A DNA stretch of 64,000 bases, from positions 434,001 through 498,000 of the forward strand of contig NZ_VKKU01000001.1 of assembly GCF_007280415.1 (NCBI RefSeq), given 5' to 3'. The stretch comes from Sphingorhabdus contaminans (GTDB taxonomy: Bacteria > Pseudomonadota > Alphaproteobacteria > Sphingomonadales > Sphingomonadaceae). Below the pieces are notes generated by a model. The model had not been told where the DNA came from. It saw only the letters and a program-made list of their open reading frames with translations, and did not search any database. The position numbers were made by a program, and so were the translations under genes. This document shows, one piece after another, positions 27,241-36,407 of the stretch (positions within the stretch are counted from its first letter, which is position 1; every line of letters begins with the position of its first letter).

Positions 27241-29961
27241 ATGTTGAAGCCATTGGGGGCCATCAGCCTGTTGCTTTTGACGTCAGCGCTCGTTTCGCCG
27301 TCTTTGGCATTCGCGCAAGATGCTGAACAAACGCCAACCGAAACCACAGCCGAGCCACAAGAAACAGAAGCAAATAGCGAGCAGGTGCCCGCTGATCCTG
27401 CTGCCGACGCTGGTGCTACGGAAGAGGAGCAGGTTGACGTTTCCATCCCTGGTGGTGAAGAAATTGTTGTGCGAGGTTACCTTGACCGCAACATTTCGAA
27501 AAATGCGCCGCAAGTTGTTTCGGTTCTTTCTAGCGCCGACATTGAGCGTACTGGCGAAGGTGATATTGCCGGGGCGCTGGCCCGCGTAACCGGCCTTAGC
27601 GTCGTCGGAAATGGCTTCGTTTATGTGCGCGGCCTTGGAGATCGCTATTCACTGGCGTTGCTCAATGGCTCGCCGCTTCCAAGTCCGGAACCGCTGAAAC
27701 GCGTTGTTCCGCTTGACCTTTTTCCGACCAGTGTGATCGCCTCTTCGCTGGTCCAAAAAACCTATTCCGCCAATTTCCCTGGTGAATTTGGGGGCGGGGT
27801 CATCAATCTCACCACTAAAGCCATCCCTCGCGAAACGTTCCTGACTATTGGCGGTGATCTGAGCATCAATGGTGAGACCACGAACCAGTTAGGCTATACT
27901 TATTATGGCAGCTCGCAGGACTGGAGCGGGTTCGACAATGGAAATCGTGACCTTAAGCCTGCGCTGGCGGCCTATCTTGCCAGTGGAGAGCGGATAAGCG
28001 CTGGCAATGTCAATACGCAAGCAATTGCCGGACAACTGGTCACAGGCCGAAACGCCGTAATACAGCGGAACCGCAATCTTCCGCCGAATGGCTCCGCATC
28101 CATTACCGGGGGCACCAATTTCGATATTGGCGATGATGCTACGATGGGTATCATTTTCAACGCCGGCTACAGTAACAAATGGCGCACACGCGACACCATT
28201 CAGCAAACTGCGTCGACCCTTGATCTCTCCCAGAAAGAGCTCGATTTCCAAAAAGTGATTACCGACAACCGTATCGTCGTAAACGGACTTGTCGGTTTTG
28301 GTATCGAAGCAGGTGATCAAAAAGTCCGCTGGACCAATCTGTTTATCCGCGACACGCTGAAGCAGGCCCGTCTGGGCGTAGGTACACGCCAGACCACATC
28401 GCCGACCGCGACACTGATGCAACAGGATACAGCATGGTTTGAACGCCAGTTGGTGGACTCGCAGCTTGTGGGTGAGTTCAAGCTTTCGCCGGACGTCAAC
28501 CTGAACTTCCGCGTCGCCTATGCCAATTCAAAGCGGGAAGCTCCCGATGAATTCAGCTTCGAGTATTTTCGGAGCAACATCGCTACCGATCCTTTCGGCC
28601 AGCAGTTTATCAACCGACTGAACAATGGGCAGCAGGGTAGTGCGGAAGTCAGCTATTCCTATCTGAATGAGGATTTGTGGGCAGGTGGTCTTGATTTGTC
28701 GGTCAAGGTGACGCCTGACATCACCGCAACCGTGGGATATGCATATTCGGACACCACTCGCCGTACCGAACGTCGCGATTTCCAGTTTACGGCACCGGCG
28801 ACATTCCCGACAGCTGTCGCGCTGTTCCGGCCAGATTTCCTGTTGCAGCCTGACGTCATCAATTTCTACAACATCGCTTTGATCGATACGAACGAAGCCA
28901 ATCCGGTATTTGATGCGCGCTTGTTAAACAATGCCGGCTACGGACAGATCCAGGCATTCATTACACCTGAAATCAGTCTGAACATCGGTGTCCGATATGA
29001 AACGGCGAAACAGACTGTCGTTCCTGTCCAGGTTTTTAACACACCCACCGCTTCGCTTGCATCGACCAGTCTGAATAAGAGTTACTGGCTGCCGGCTGCG
29101 ACGCTGACGTGGGATATAACCGATCAAATGAAATTGCGCCTGAGCGGTTCGAAGACCATTGCGCGGCCCCAGTTTCGCGAGTTGATCTTCCAAAATTACT
29201 ACGACACCGATTCAAACCGTCTGTTCCGTGGTAATCCGCTGCTGACCGACAGCCAATTGTACAATGCGGAAGCGCGCTACGAATGGTATTTTGATCGTGA
29301 CCAGCGTTTAACCGTGGCCGGATTTTTCAAACGGATCGACAAACCGATCGAATCCTTTTCGAGCTTCGACGATAACTCGGTCATCACCAGCTTCGCCAAC
29401 GCCCCCAAGGCAGATCTTTACGGTGCGGAAATCGAAACTCAGAAATATTTCGATCTATCGGGTATTGGTGACAAAGGTTTCTTTTCGACACGCCGTGCGG
29501 TCATAATCGCGAACTATACCTACACCAAATCTAAGATCAACGTGAAGCCGGGAGACACGGTCGCCGTGTTCAACTCTTCTTCCACCAATGCTCTGGACTT
29601 TTTTACCAATGGGTCGCCATTGACCGGACAGTCTGATCATCTCGTAAACCTGCAGTTCGGCCTTGAGGATACCGAGCGCCTGTCGCAGCAAACCATCCTG
29701 CTGACTTATGCGACGGAGCGGGTCACGAGCCGCGGTGCATCGGGACAACCGGATATCAAGGAGAAACCCGGCTTTCAGCTCGATTTTGTCGCGCGCGAAG
29801 GCTTTACCTTTGCCGGCAAAGAAGCAGAGTTGAAATTCGAAGTTCGCAACCTGACAAACACTAAATATCAGGAGTTTCAGGAAAGCGGCGATAACAAGAT
29901 CTTCTATAACCGCTACCGCCAGGGGATCAGTGCCTCGATTGGTGTGGAGATCAATTTCTAA
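27241..29961 (+). CDS. Large TonB-dependent receptor next to the lipoprotein
   Basis: 906 residues. Signal peptide (LVSPSLAFAQ) is followed by an unusually long acidic, Glu/Pro/Thr-rich linker (about 26-70), a TonB-box-like EEIVVRGY, a plug (SADIERTGEGDIAGALARVT, FVYVRGLGDRYSLALLNG, NFPGEFGGGVINLTTK) and a barrel ending in terminal phenylalanine (SIGVEINF). The pairing of a surface-type lipoprotein gene with a TonB receptor recalls SusD/SusC logic, though neither protein is of the Bacteroidetes families. Substrate unknown; location in a Pho-box-flanked block suggests a phosphorus compound. Confidence 0.9.
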   Translation: MLKPLGAISLLLLTSALVSPSLAFAQDAEQTPTETTAEPQETEANSEQVPADPAADAGATEEEQVDVSIPGGEEIVVRGYLDRNISKNAPQVVSVLSSADIERTGEGDIAGALARVTGLSVVGNGFVYVRGLGDRYSLALLNGSPLPSPEPLKRVVPLDLFPTSVIASSLVQKTYSANFPGEFGGGVINLTTKAIPRETFLTIGGDLSINGETTNQLGYTYYGSSQDWSGFDNGNRDLKPALAAYLASGERISAGNVNTQAIAGQLVTGRNAVIQRNRNLPPNGSASITGGTNFDIGDDATMGIIFNAGYSNKWRTRDTIQQTASTLDLSQKELDFQKVITDNRIVVNGLVGFGIEAGDQKVRWTNLFIRDTLKQARLGVGTRQTTSPTATLMQQDTAWFERQLVDSQLVGEFKLSPDVNLNFRVAYANSKREAPDEFSFEYFRSNIATDPFGQQFINRLNNGQQGSAEVSYSYLNEDLWAGGLDLSVKVTPDITATVGYAYSDTTRRTERRDFQFTAPATFPTAVALFRPDFLLQPDVINFYNIALIDTNEANPVFDARLLNNAGYGQIQAFITPEISLNIGVRYETAKQTVVPVQVFNTPTASLASTSLNKSYWLPAATLTWDITDQMKLRLSGSKTIARPQFRELIFQNYYDTDSNRLFRGNPLLTDSQLYNAEARYEWYFDRDQRLTVAGFFKRIDKPIESFSSFDDNSVITSFANAPKADLYGAEIETQKYFDLSGIGDKGFFSTRRAVIIANYTYTKSKINVKPGDTVAVFNSSSTNALDFFTNGSPLTGQSDHLVNLQFGLEDTERLSQQTILLTYATERVTSRGASGQPDIKEKPGFQLDFVAREGFTFAGKEAELKFEVRNLTNTKYQEFQESGDNKIFYNRYRQGISASIGVEINF

Positions 29962-29984
29962 TCTATTCAAGGCCCCCTGACTCG

Positions 29985-30021
29985 CGGCAGCACGTCCTGT
30001 GATGTGCTGCCGTTATTTTTT
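29985..30021 (+). terminator. Rho-independent terminator before the type II secretion operon
   Basis: Perfect 9-bp stem CGGCAGCAC / GTGCTGCCG with a 10-base loop, followed by a T-rich tail (TTATTTTTT). It separates the TonB receptor transcript from gspC and rules out the in-frame GTG/ATG at 29999-30002 as the gspC start, since those codons lie inside the hairpin. Confidence 0.88.
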
Positions 30022-30061
30022 CGGTCGCATCGCGCAGACCGGAGCAAGCGGTACTTTCCGG

Positions 30062-30105
30062 CGGTCATTAAACTGTCACTTTAGCGTCATTCGCGAGTCA
30101 CAGCA
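30062..30105 (+). promoter_or_regulatory. Candidate Pho box array, four 11-bp repeats, upstream of gspC
   Basis: Four consecutive units in perfect 11-bp phase: CGGTCATTAAA, CTGTCACTTTA, GCGTCATTCGC, GAGTCACAGCA. All share GTCA(T/C) at the same position. PhoB binds such tandem half-sites. The array lies 47 bases before the GTG start of gspC and is followed by no other gene, so it should control the whole secretion operon. Match made by eye. Confidence 0.7.
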
Positions 30106-30151
30106 CCGCCTTAGTTCCGCATTTGATTGTACAGAATCATCGGGGGAAAGT

Positions 30152-30982
30152 GTGGCGTTTTTGCTGGCAGATCGACTTAAGTTGCGCCCGCGCCGGTTCG
30201 CATCGATTTCGGCAGCAACGGTGCTAATCGGTTTGTTGGCATTGCTCGCTGCGGTCCAGTTTGCCCGGTTGGTCTGGTTTATTGTCACTCCTGTCGGAAC
30301 GCTTGGCGACTGGCGGATGCAGACGGTCAATATTGTGCCGCCGTCGGCACGCGCATCGTTATTCGCAGGCTTTGATCCCTTTTTTCGAAATGACCAGACG
30401 ACGGCAGGTGCCGATAATGTGACGTCGCTCAACCTGACCCTGTACGGCATACGCGCCAATGAAAGTTCGGGCGGAGGATCGGCGATTATTGCCGGTGAAG
30501 ATGGCGTGCAGCGTAGCTACGCTGTGGGTGAAGAAGTTACCCCCGGCGTTACACTTGATGCCGTTGCTTTCGACCATGTCATTTTGTCGCGCGGCGGTGT
30601 GAAGGAATCCCTGTATCTGGACCAGTCGGTTCCGGCGGAAACAGTCAATCCTTCAGGGACCGCTTCGGCCCCTGTCATGCCGTCCTCTCCGTCTTCCACA
30701 GGTGCCGCCCTGAACGCCGCTACTTTGCAAAAATCTATCGGTTTCGCTCCGCGCAACGAAGGTGGGCGAATTACCGGCCTTGTCCTTCAACCGCGCGATG
30801 ACGGCACGATGCTGCGTCTTGCCGGATTTCAAGATGGAGATGTCGTTGTTGCAGTAAACGGACGACCTGTTTCTTCGGCCGCTGATGTTGCTGCCCAATT
30901 CCGACCCGGATCTCGCCTCAGCGTTGATGTTGAACGCGGCGGGGCCAAGGTACCTATTTCGATAAATTTGGAACAACCGTGA
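30152..30982 (+). CDS. gspC: Type II secretion protein C
   Basis: 276 residues from the GTG at 30152, which has GGGGGA just upstream. One N-terminal membrane helix (SAATVLIGLLALLAAVQFARLVWF) is followed by the homology region (NLTLYGIRANESSGGGSAIIAGEDGVQRSYAVGEE, given here in two parts around residue 100) and a C-terminal PDZ-like domain (RLAGFQDGDVVVAVNGRPVSS). GspC links the inner-membrane platform to the GspD secretin and helps select substrates. Overlaps gspD by 4 bp (GTGA). Confidence 0.9.
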   Translation: MAFLLADRLKLRPRRFASISAATVLIGLLALLAAVQFARLVWFIVTPVGTLGDWRMQTVNIVPPSARASLFAGFDPFFRNDQTTAGADNVTSLNLTLYGIRANESSGGGSAIIAGEDGVQRSYAVGEEVTPGVTLDAVAFDHVILSRGGVKESLYLDQSVPAETVNPSGTASAPVMPSSPSSTGAALNAATLQKSIGFAPRNEGGRITGLVLQPRDDGTMLRLAGFQDGDVVVAVNGRPVSSAADVAAQFRPGSRLSVDVERGGAKVPISINLEQP

Positions 30983-33168
30983 ACCCTAAACTTCCCCTTT
31001 GGCTGGTGTGCGCAGCCTTGATTTTTGCCGAGCCACTTGCTGCGCAACATACATTGAATGTCCGCGACGCTGACATTCGCGCCTTTGTTCAGGATGCAGC
31101 ACGTGTCACGGGACAGACGTTCATCGTGGACGGGCGCGTGACGGGCAAGGTTTCCGTCGTCACCGATCGCCCGCTTTCGCGGTCCGAATATTTTGAAGTG
31201 TTCCTGTCAACGTTACGCGCCAACGGTCTCGTTGCCATTCCGATGCGCGGCGGGGGATATCGTGTTCAACCATCTGAGGGCGCGGCTACACAACCAAGCC
31301 GCGTGGGCAGCAAGACTGCCGCTCCCAGCCAGTTCGTCACCGAGGTATTCCGCTTGCGATCCATCGACGCCACCACTGCCGTTGAAACACTCCGTCCGCT
31401 GGTCAGCCGCGAAGGGTCGATAACGGCCAACCGGAATGCCAACAGCCTTGTCGTAGCGGATTATGCAGACAATTTACGTCGTATCCGGGAGCTGGTCCGC
31501 CAGATTGACCGTGACTCCGCCGCCACGCAGATTGTGACATTGGACAATGCGGGAGCGCGCGAAATTGCGTTGGCTTTGCAAGGCTTGGCTGGGCAGGGTG
31601 GCGGTGAGGGCGGACGTCCACCGGTCACGGTTGCTGCGATCGACAGCAGTAACGCAATAGCGCTTCGGGGCGATCCGACATCGGTTGCCCGTTTTGCAGC
31701 CATGGCCAAGCAGTTGGATGCGCGTGCGCAGTCCGGCGCGGAAATTCGCGTTTACCGTCTTGAACATGCAAATGCGGAGACTTTGCTGGAAACGGTCCAG
31801 TCTTTAATCGGCGGGCAAAAGGGCGTCGATCCCGTTGCCGATATCCCGCCAGTGGCTGCACCCGCTGGTGCTGCCAGTGCACCCGTATCGGTACCGAGCC
31901 CTGTAACTTCTGTCTCATCAGCAAATGGCATGAACGGAATAGGGGGCAGGGGCCCCGTTGTGGTGACCCGCTATGAAGGCGCAAATGCACTGATCGTGGC
32001 CGCCAATCCGGAAATGCAACGAATGCTGGGTGAGTTGATCCGCCAACTGGATACGCGTCCGGAACAAGTTCTGGTTGAAGCTATCGTCGTCGAAATCGGC
32101 AACGATGCGGCGAAGAAGCTCGGTGTCCAGTTTCTTGTCGGCGGAGAGAATTTGCCCTTCGCCGCAACCAATTATTCCAATGCGACGCCCAATATCCTGA
32201 CCATTGCCGGTGCTATCGGTGCCGAGGAACTGACCCGGACCACAACGACAGTCAACGGCAACACAACGACCACGTCGACCAACAGCGCGCTGGGCGACAG
32301 CTTGCAGGAAGCAGCCGCAGCTTCGATTTTGAGCGCGACCGGCGGATTTGGCGGATTTGCTCTGGATATCGGGAAGAACGCGGTTTTCGGTACAATCATC
32401 AATGCCATTGCCGCTGACACCGAATCCAACTTGCTCGCCACGCCTCACATTGTCACTTTGAACAACCAAAAAGCGAAGTTTTTGGTGGGACAGGAAGTTC
32501 CTGTCAGCACGGGCGAACAACTTTCTGCCAACTTCGAAAACGCTTTCCGCACCGTGCAGCGGCAGGAAGTCGGCATCAAATTGGAAGTGACACCGCAGGT
32601 GAATTCCCAAGGTGATGTAAAGCTTTTCCTCAAACAGGAAGTGTCAAGCGTTGCAGGCCCCGTATCCTCCCGATCAAGCGACCTTATCCTGAACAAGCGT
32701 GAATTCGAAACCACATTGACCGTAGGCGATGGCCAGTTGCTTGCGATCGGGGGGCTGTTGAATGACGACGAAAGGCGGACGATCGAACGAATCCCGCTTT
32801 TGAGCGATATTCCCCTGATCGGCGAATTGTTCAAATCACGCAGCCGTAGCCGCAGCAAAACTAACCTCATGGTCTTCATTCGTCCGACCATTTTGCGCAG
32901 CAAGGCGGACGGTGACCGGCTTACCGCACGGCGTTATGACTATGTCCGGGGGATGCAACTGGCCCGCAATCCGGACATCGAACCGAGCATCGATGATCTT
33001 TTGCGCGATTATATGGGCGCTGTTCCGCCTATCGCTCCGGAAGCCGGACCGAATGATGTTGTCGTGGGCGCGACCAATGTTCTGGAACGGCCCACGAGCA
33101 ATGGTGCGCTTCAGCCTGCCGACATTCCACCCAGCAACATCATCCAGACGGACGGGGACGGCCGATGA
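30979..33168 (+). CDS. gspD: Type II secretion secretin
   Basis: 729 residues. Signal peptide (ends near PLAAQ), an N0 domain (LNVRDADIRAFVQDAARVTG), N1-N3 ring-building repeats (TEVFRLRSIDATTAVETLRP, IRVYRLEHANAETLLETVQS, LGELIRQLDTRPEQVLVEAI), and the secretin core (LATPHIVTLNNQKAKFLVGQ, EVPVSTGEQ, GIKLEVTPQVN, LAIGGLLNDDE, PLIGELFKS). It forms the outer-membrane channel as a large oligomer. A Ser/Ala/Pro-rich insert (about 290-315) separates N domains. No pilotin gene is seen in the operon. Starts with GTG inside gspC and overlaps gspE by 4 bp. Confidence 0.95.
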   Translation: MNPKLPLWLVCAALIFAEPLAAQHTLNVRDADIRAFVQDAARVTGQTFIVDGRVTGKVSVVTDRPLSRSEYFEVFLSTLRANGLVAIPMRGGGYRVQPSEGAATQPSRVGSKTAAPSQFVTEVFRLRSIDATTAVETLRPLVSREGSITANRNANSLVVADYADNLRRIRELVRQIDRDSAATQIVTLDNAGAREIALALQGLAGQGGGEGGRPPVTVAAIDSSNAIALRGDPTSVARFAAMAKQLDARAQSGAEIRVYRLEHANAETLLETVQSLIGGQKGVDPVADIPPVAAPAGAASAPVSVPSPVTSVSSANGMNGIGGRGPVVVTRYEGANALIVAANPEMQRMLGELIRQLDTRPEQVLVEAIVVEIGNDAAKKLGVQFLVGGENLPFAATNYSNATPNILTIAGAIGAEELTRTTTTVNGNTTTTSTNSALGDSLQEAAAASILSATGGFGGFALDIGKNAVFGTIINAIAADTESNLLATPHIVTLNNQKAKFLVGQEVPVSTGEQLSANFENAFRTVQRQEVGIKLEVTPQVNSQGDVKLFLKQEVSSVAGPVSSRSSDLILNKREFETTLTVGDGQLLAIGGLLNDDERRTIERIPLLSDIPLIGELFKSRSRSRSKTNLMVFIRPTILRSKADGDRLTARRYDYVRGMQLARNPDIEPSIDDLLRDYMGAVPPIAPEAGPNDVVVGATNVLERPTSNGALQPADIPPSNIIQTDGDGR

Positions 33169-34721
33169 TCATACGGCGTGGCGATGCAGACCCAGCAGAC
33201 ATGGCAGAGACCGTGTCAGACGAGGTAGTGGAAAATGCTGTACGCGCTCCCTTGATCGATATTCCCTATGCCTTTGCAAAAACCCATGGCGTCGTGTTGC
33301 GCCACCAGGTTGATGACCGACTGGTTGTGGCGATGCGAGAGGGGGCGGACCCTCTGATGCTGCTGGAAGTCCGGCGTTATCTGTCGATGCCTTTTGATGT
33401 CGAGATATGCGATAACAGTACTTTCGACCGCCACTTGTCAGATCATTATGCGATGGACGGCTCCGCCGCCGCTATGGCCGGTTCTATCGGTATGGGCGAC
33501 ACGGATTTGCTATCCGACATGTTACCCAGTGCCGATGACCTTCTCGACAGTGCGGATGATGCTCCGGTAATTCGTCTAATCAACGGGATCATTGCGGAAG
33601 CCGTGCGGCAGGGTGTTTCGGACATCCACATCGAGCCTTATGAAACAGGCCTTGTTATCCGGATGCGGGCCGACGGGGTGTTACAGGAACGGTTGCGTCT
33701 GCCGGCCAATGTTGCCCCGGTCGTCGTCAGCCGGATCAAGGTAATGGCCCGTCTTGATATCGCCGAACGTCGCATACCACAGGACGGCCGGATCGGCCTG
33801 ACATTGGGCGGTAAGCTCATTGATGTGCGTGTTTCTACGCTTCCCAGCCGGGTGGGCGAGCGCGTAGTGATGCGTATTCTGGACAAGGAAAATACCGGCA
33901 TATCTCTCGATGTATTGGGCATGTCCGACGACACACTCAAAATATTGCAGGAAGCTCTTGCGGAACCGAATGGAATCATTCTGGTCACCGGGCCGACAGG
34001 GTCGGGCAAAACCACCACATTATATGCTGGGTTGAAGAGCCTGAACGACGGCACCCGCAACATTTTGACTGTCGAAGATCCCGTAGAATATGCCATTGAC
34101 GGAGTTGGCCAGACGCAGGTCAATTCCAAGGTGGGCATGACATTTGCCGCCGGACTACGTGCGATTTTGCGCCAAGATCCGGATGTCGTGATGGTGGGCG
34201 AAATTCGCGATCGGGAAACGGCCGACATAGCGGTGCAGGCGGCACTGACAGGGCATCTGGTATTGACAACCGTGCACACTAATGACGCGATTGGTGCAAT
34301 TACGCGGATGCGGGACATGAAAGTGGAACCGTTCCTGCTGGCATCGACGTTGCGCGCGGTCATTGCACAACGGCTTGTCCGGCGGCTTTGTCCGTCTTGT
34401 CGCCAGACGGTCCAAGCGGATGGGAATGCAGCATCGTTACTCGGCTTCGACCAGGGGACTGCCGTTTTCAAGGCTGTGGGATGTCCGCAATGTAGTAATA
34501 CCGGATATCAGGGTCGCATTGGCGTGTTCGAAGCGGTCCGGGTCGACGAAACAATCCGCCGTTTGATCAACGATGGTGGTGACGAGGCAATTCTGGCGCG
34601 TCATGCGTTTGTGAACCAACCTAATTTAAGCGCTGCGGCGCGCAAGCTGGTGCGTGCCGGACTTACTACGCCGCAAGAAGCTATACGCATTTCCCGCCGC
34701 GAAGACATTGACGATGCCTGA
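33165..34721 (+). CDS. gspE: Type II secretion ATPase
   Basis: 518 residues. The N-terminal domain is followed by the hexameric ATPase core: Walker A GPTGSGKTTT (about 277-286), Asp box (NILTVEDPVEYAIDGVGQTQ), Walker B and His box (DPDVVMVGEIRDRETADIAV, LTTVHTNDAIGAI). A tetracysteine zinc site (CPSC and CPQC, about residues 407 and 443) is typical of GspE. It powers pseudopilus growth from the cytoplasmic face. Its stop overlaps the gspF start by 8 bp. Confidence 0.96.
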   Translation: MIIRRGDADPADMAETVSDEVVENAVRAPLIDIPYAFAKTHGVVLRHQVDDRLVVAMREGADPLMLLEVRRYLSMPFDVEICDNSTFDRHLSDHYAMDGSAAAMAGSIGMGDTDLLSDMLPSADDLLDSADDAPVIRLINGIIAEAVRQGVSDIHIEPYETGLVIRMRADGVLQERLRLPANVAPVVVSRIKVMARLDIAERRIPQDGRIGLTLGGKLIDVRVSTLPSRVGERVVMRILDKENTGISLDVLGMSDDTLKILQEALAEPNGIILVTGPTGSGKTTTLYAGLKSLNDGTRNILTVEDPVEYAIDGVGQTQVNSKVGMTFAAGLRAILRQDPDVVMVGEIRDRETADIAVQAALTGHLVLTTVHTNDAIGAITRMRDMKVEPFLLASTLRAVIAQRLVRRLCPSCRQTVQADGNAASLLGFDQGTAVFKAVGCPQCSNTGYQGRIGVFEAVRVDETIRRLINDGGDEAILARHAFVNQPNLSAAARKLVRAGLTTPQEAIRISRREDIDDA

Positions 34722-35928
34722 ATTTGCCTATCAGGTTATCGACACTTTAGGTCGGGACATCAAAGGTAAAATCCATGCTGCCGACGATGAAGCAGCGCGG
34801 GCGGCGCTTGCGAAAAAGAGCTATTATGTCGTTAAACTTGATAGTGCTGCGGCTCGACAATCTGTACTTACTGGTTTGCAACGGCGTCGGAGACGTCTGT
34901 CGACCAAACAACTCACCTTATTCACCCGGCAATTTTCGTCCCTGATCCAGGTTAGCCCACTTGAAGAAGCTATCCGTACCATCAGCCGGCAGAGCGAGCA
35001 GGCCCATGTACGCGATATTCTCGGAAACGTGCACACAGGTGTCGTGGAAGGCCAACGGCTTTCCGAGGCGATGCGCCGCGAAGCGTCAAGTTTCCCGGCG
35101 CTCTATCGCGCCATGATCGCAGCGGGCGAGGGAGCAGGGACCCTGTCGCTGATTTCCGAACGACTTGCGTCCTTGCTGGAGCGGCAGGCTGAAATGCGCG
35201 GCAAGATCATCGGGGCCTTGGCCTATCCAGCGGTACTTTCGCTTGTGGCGATTTTAGTCGTGATGGGCTTGATGGTCTCGGTCGTTCCCCGTGTCGTGGA
35301 GCAATTCGACAATGTCGATCAACAACTGCCCCTGCTGACACGCATCGTCATCGGCCTTTCAACATTTTTGGCAAGCTATTGGTGGGTGTTGCTCCTTGTT
35401 ATCATGGCGTTTGCTATGCTGTTTTGGCGGGCGTTGCAGCAACCGCAATTCCGGTTGTTCGTTGATCGGAACGTGCTTGCAATTCCGGTAATCGGCAAAT
35501 TGCTCCGTAATCTCCATGCTGCCCGAATGGCGCGTACCCTGTCGACTATGGTCGCCAGCCGTTTGCCCCTTTTGGAAGGCTTGCGTTTGACAGGCGGGAC
35601 AATCCGTAACAAACTTTTGCTGCAGGCGAACGACGATATTGTCGAAGCGGTACGCAGCGGTGGCAGCCTTTCGGGCGCCATGCGCGCCAGCGGCGTGTTC
35701 CCGCCCTTGCTTGTCTATCTGACCGCCAGCGGAGAAAGTGCGGGACAGCTTGAGCTGATGCTGGAAAGGGCATCGGAATATCTGGAGCGGGAATTCGACA
35801 ATTTCACGAGTGCCGCACTCTCCCTTCTTGAACCGCTTATCATCGTTGCCATGGGCGGCGTGGTGGCGATCATCATTCTGGCAATTTTATTGCCCATTCT
35901 CCAACTTCAAAATCTCACGGGAATATAG
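34714..35928 (+). CDS. gspF: Type II secretion inner-membrane platform protein
   Basis: 404 residues from the ATG at 34714 (MPEFAYQVIDTLGRDIKGK), the normal GspF N-terminus; an in-frame start 60 bases upstream lies inside gspE and is not needed. Two homologous cytoplasmic helical domains (LTLFTRQFSSLIQVSPLEEA, ARTLSTMVASRLPLLEGLRL) flank three membrane helices (VLSLVAILVVMGLMVSVVP, WWVLLLVIMAFAMLF, PLIIVAMGGVVAIIILAILL). It connects the GspE ATPase to pseudopilin assembly. Confidence 0.95.
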   Translation: MPEFAYQVIDTLGRDIKGKIHAADDEAARAALAKKSYYVVKLDSAAARQSVLTGLQRRRRRLSTKQLTLFTRQFSSLIQVSPLEEAIRTISRQSEQAHVRDILGNVHTGVVEGQRLSEAMRREASSFPALYRAMIAAGEGAGTLSLISERLASLLERQAEMRGKIIGALAYPAVLSLVAILVVMGLMVSVVPRVVEQFDNVDQQLPLLTRIVIGLSTFLASYWWVLLLVIMAFAMLFWRALQQPQFRLFVDRNVLAIPVIGKLLRNLHAARMARTLSTMVASRLPLLEGLRLTGGTIRNKLLLQANDDIVEAVRSGGSLSGAMRASGVFPPLLVYLTASGESAGQLELMLERASEYLEREFDNFTSAALSLLEPLIIVAMGGVVAIIILAILLPILQLQNLTGI

Positions 35929-35930
35929 AA

Positions 35931-36407
35931 ATGTTGCGCATCTTGTTTCACCTTTTCACCGATCTGGAACGTGCACCGATTGAATTCCGACGTTCGCGAC
36001 CAAAGTCCGAGCGAAATGGTTTCACCCTTGTCGAAATGATGGTGACACTTTTCATCCTGGCCTTGCTGACCACCATCGTCGCCATCAATGTTTTGCCCAA
36101 TCAGGACAAGGCAATGGTCCAAAAGGCGAAGGCGGATATCGCGGTTTTGGGGCAGGCGATGGAGACGTACCGCCTCGACAATCTGACTTATCCTGACGCT
36201 GGCACAGGGTTGCAGGCTCTCGTGAACCCTCCTTCAACGGCGGGTGGCCGGACTGAGGGCTATATCAAAAAATTGCCAAATGACCCGTGGAACCGCCCCT
36301 ATCAATACACTGTTCCCGGCCGGAACGGGGCGTTCGACATTTACTCGCTGGGTGCAGATGGCGCGCCCGGCGGCGAGAATGAAAATGCGGATATCTACGG
36401 CGAATAG
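35931..36407 (+). CDS. gspG: Type II secretion major pseudopilin, with an unusually long leader
   Basis: 158 residues. The prepilin motif RNG-FTLVEMMV with Glu at mature position 5 is followed by the hydrophobic spine and the GspG core (YRLDNLTYPDAGTGLQALVN, LPNDPWNRPYQYTVPG, FDIYSLGADGAPGGENENAD, whose Asp residues form the calcium site). The leader before Gly is about 30 residues, against roughly 6-10 usually; no nearer ATG, GTG or good TTG with a ribosome site exists, so the long leader seems real. It builds the pseudopilus that pushes substrates through GspD. Confidence 0.94.
   Translation: MLRILFHLFTDLERAPIEFRRSRPKSERNGFTLVEMMVTLFILALLTTIVAINVLPNQDKAMVQKAKADIAVLGQAMETYRLDNLTYPDAGTGLQALVNPPSTAGGRTEGYIKKLPNDPWNRPYQYTVPGRNGAFDIYSLGADGAPGGENENADIYGE

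Noticed and set aside
29999-30151. In-frame extension of gspC upstream to GTG/ATG at 29999-30002
   Set aside because: These codons lie inside the 29985-30021 terminator hairpin, and the extension would translate the Pho-box array; the GTG at 30152 has a strong ribosome site and gives a normal GspC N-terminus.
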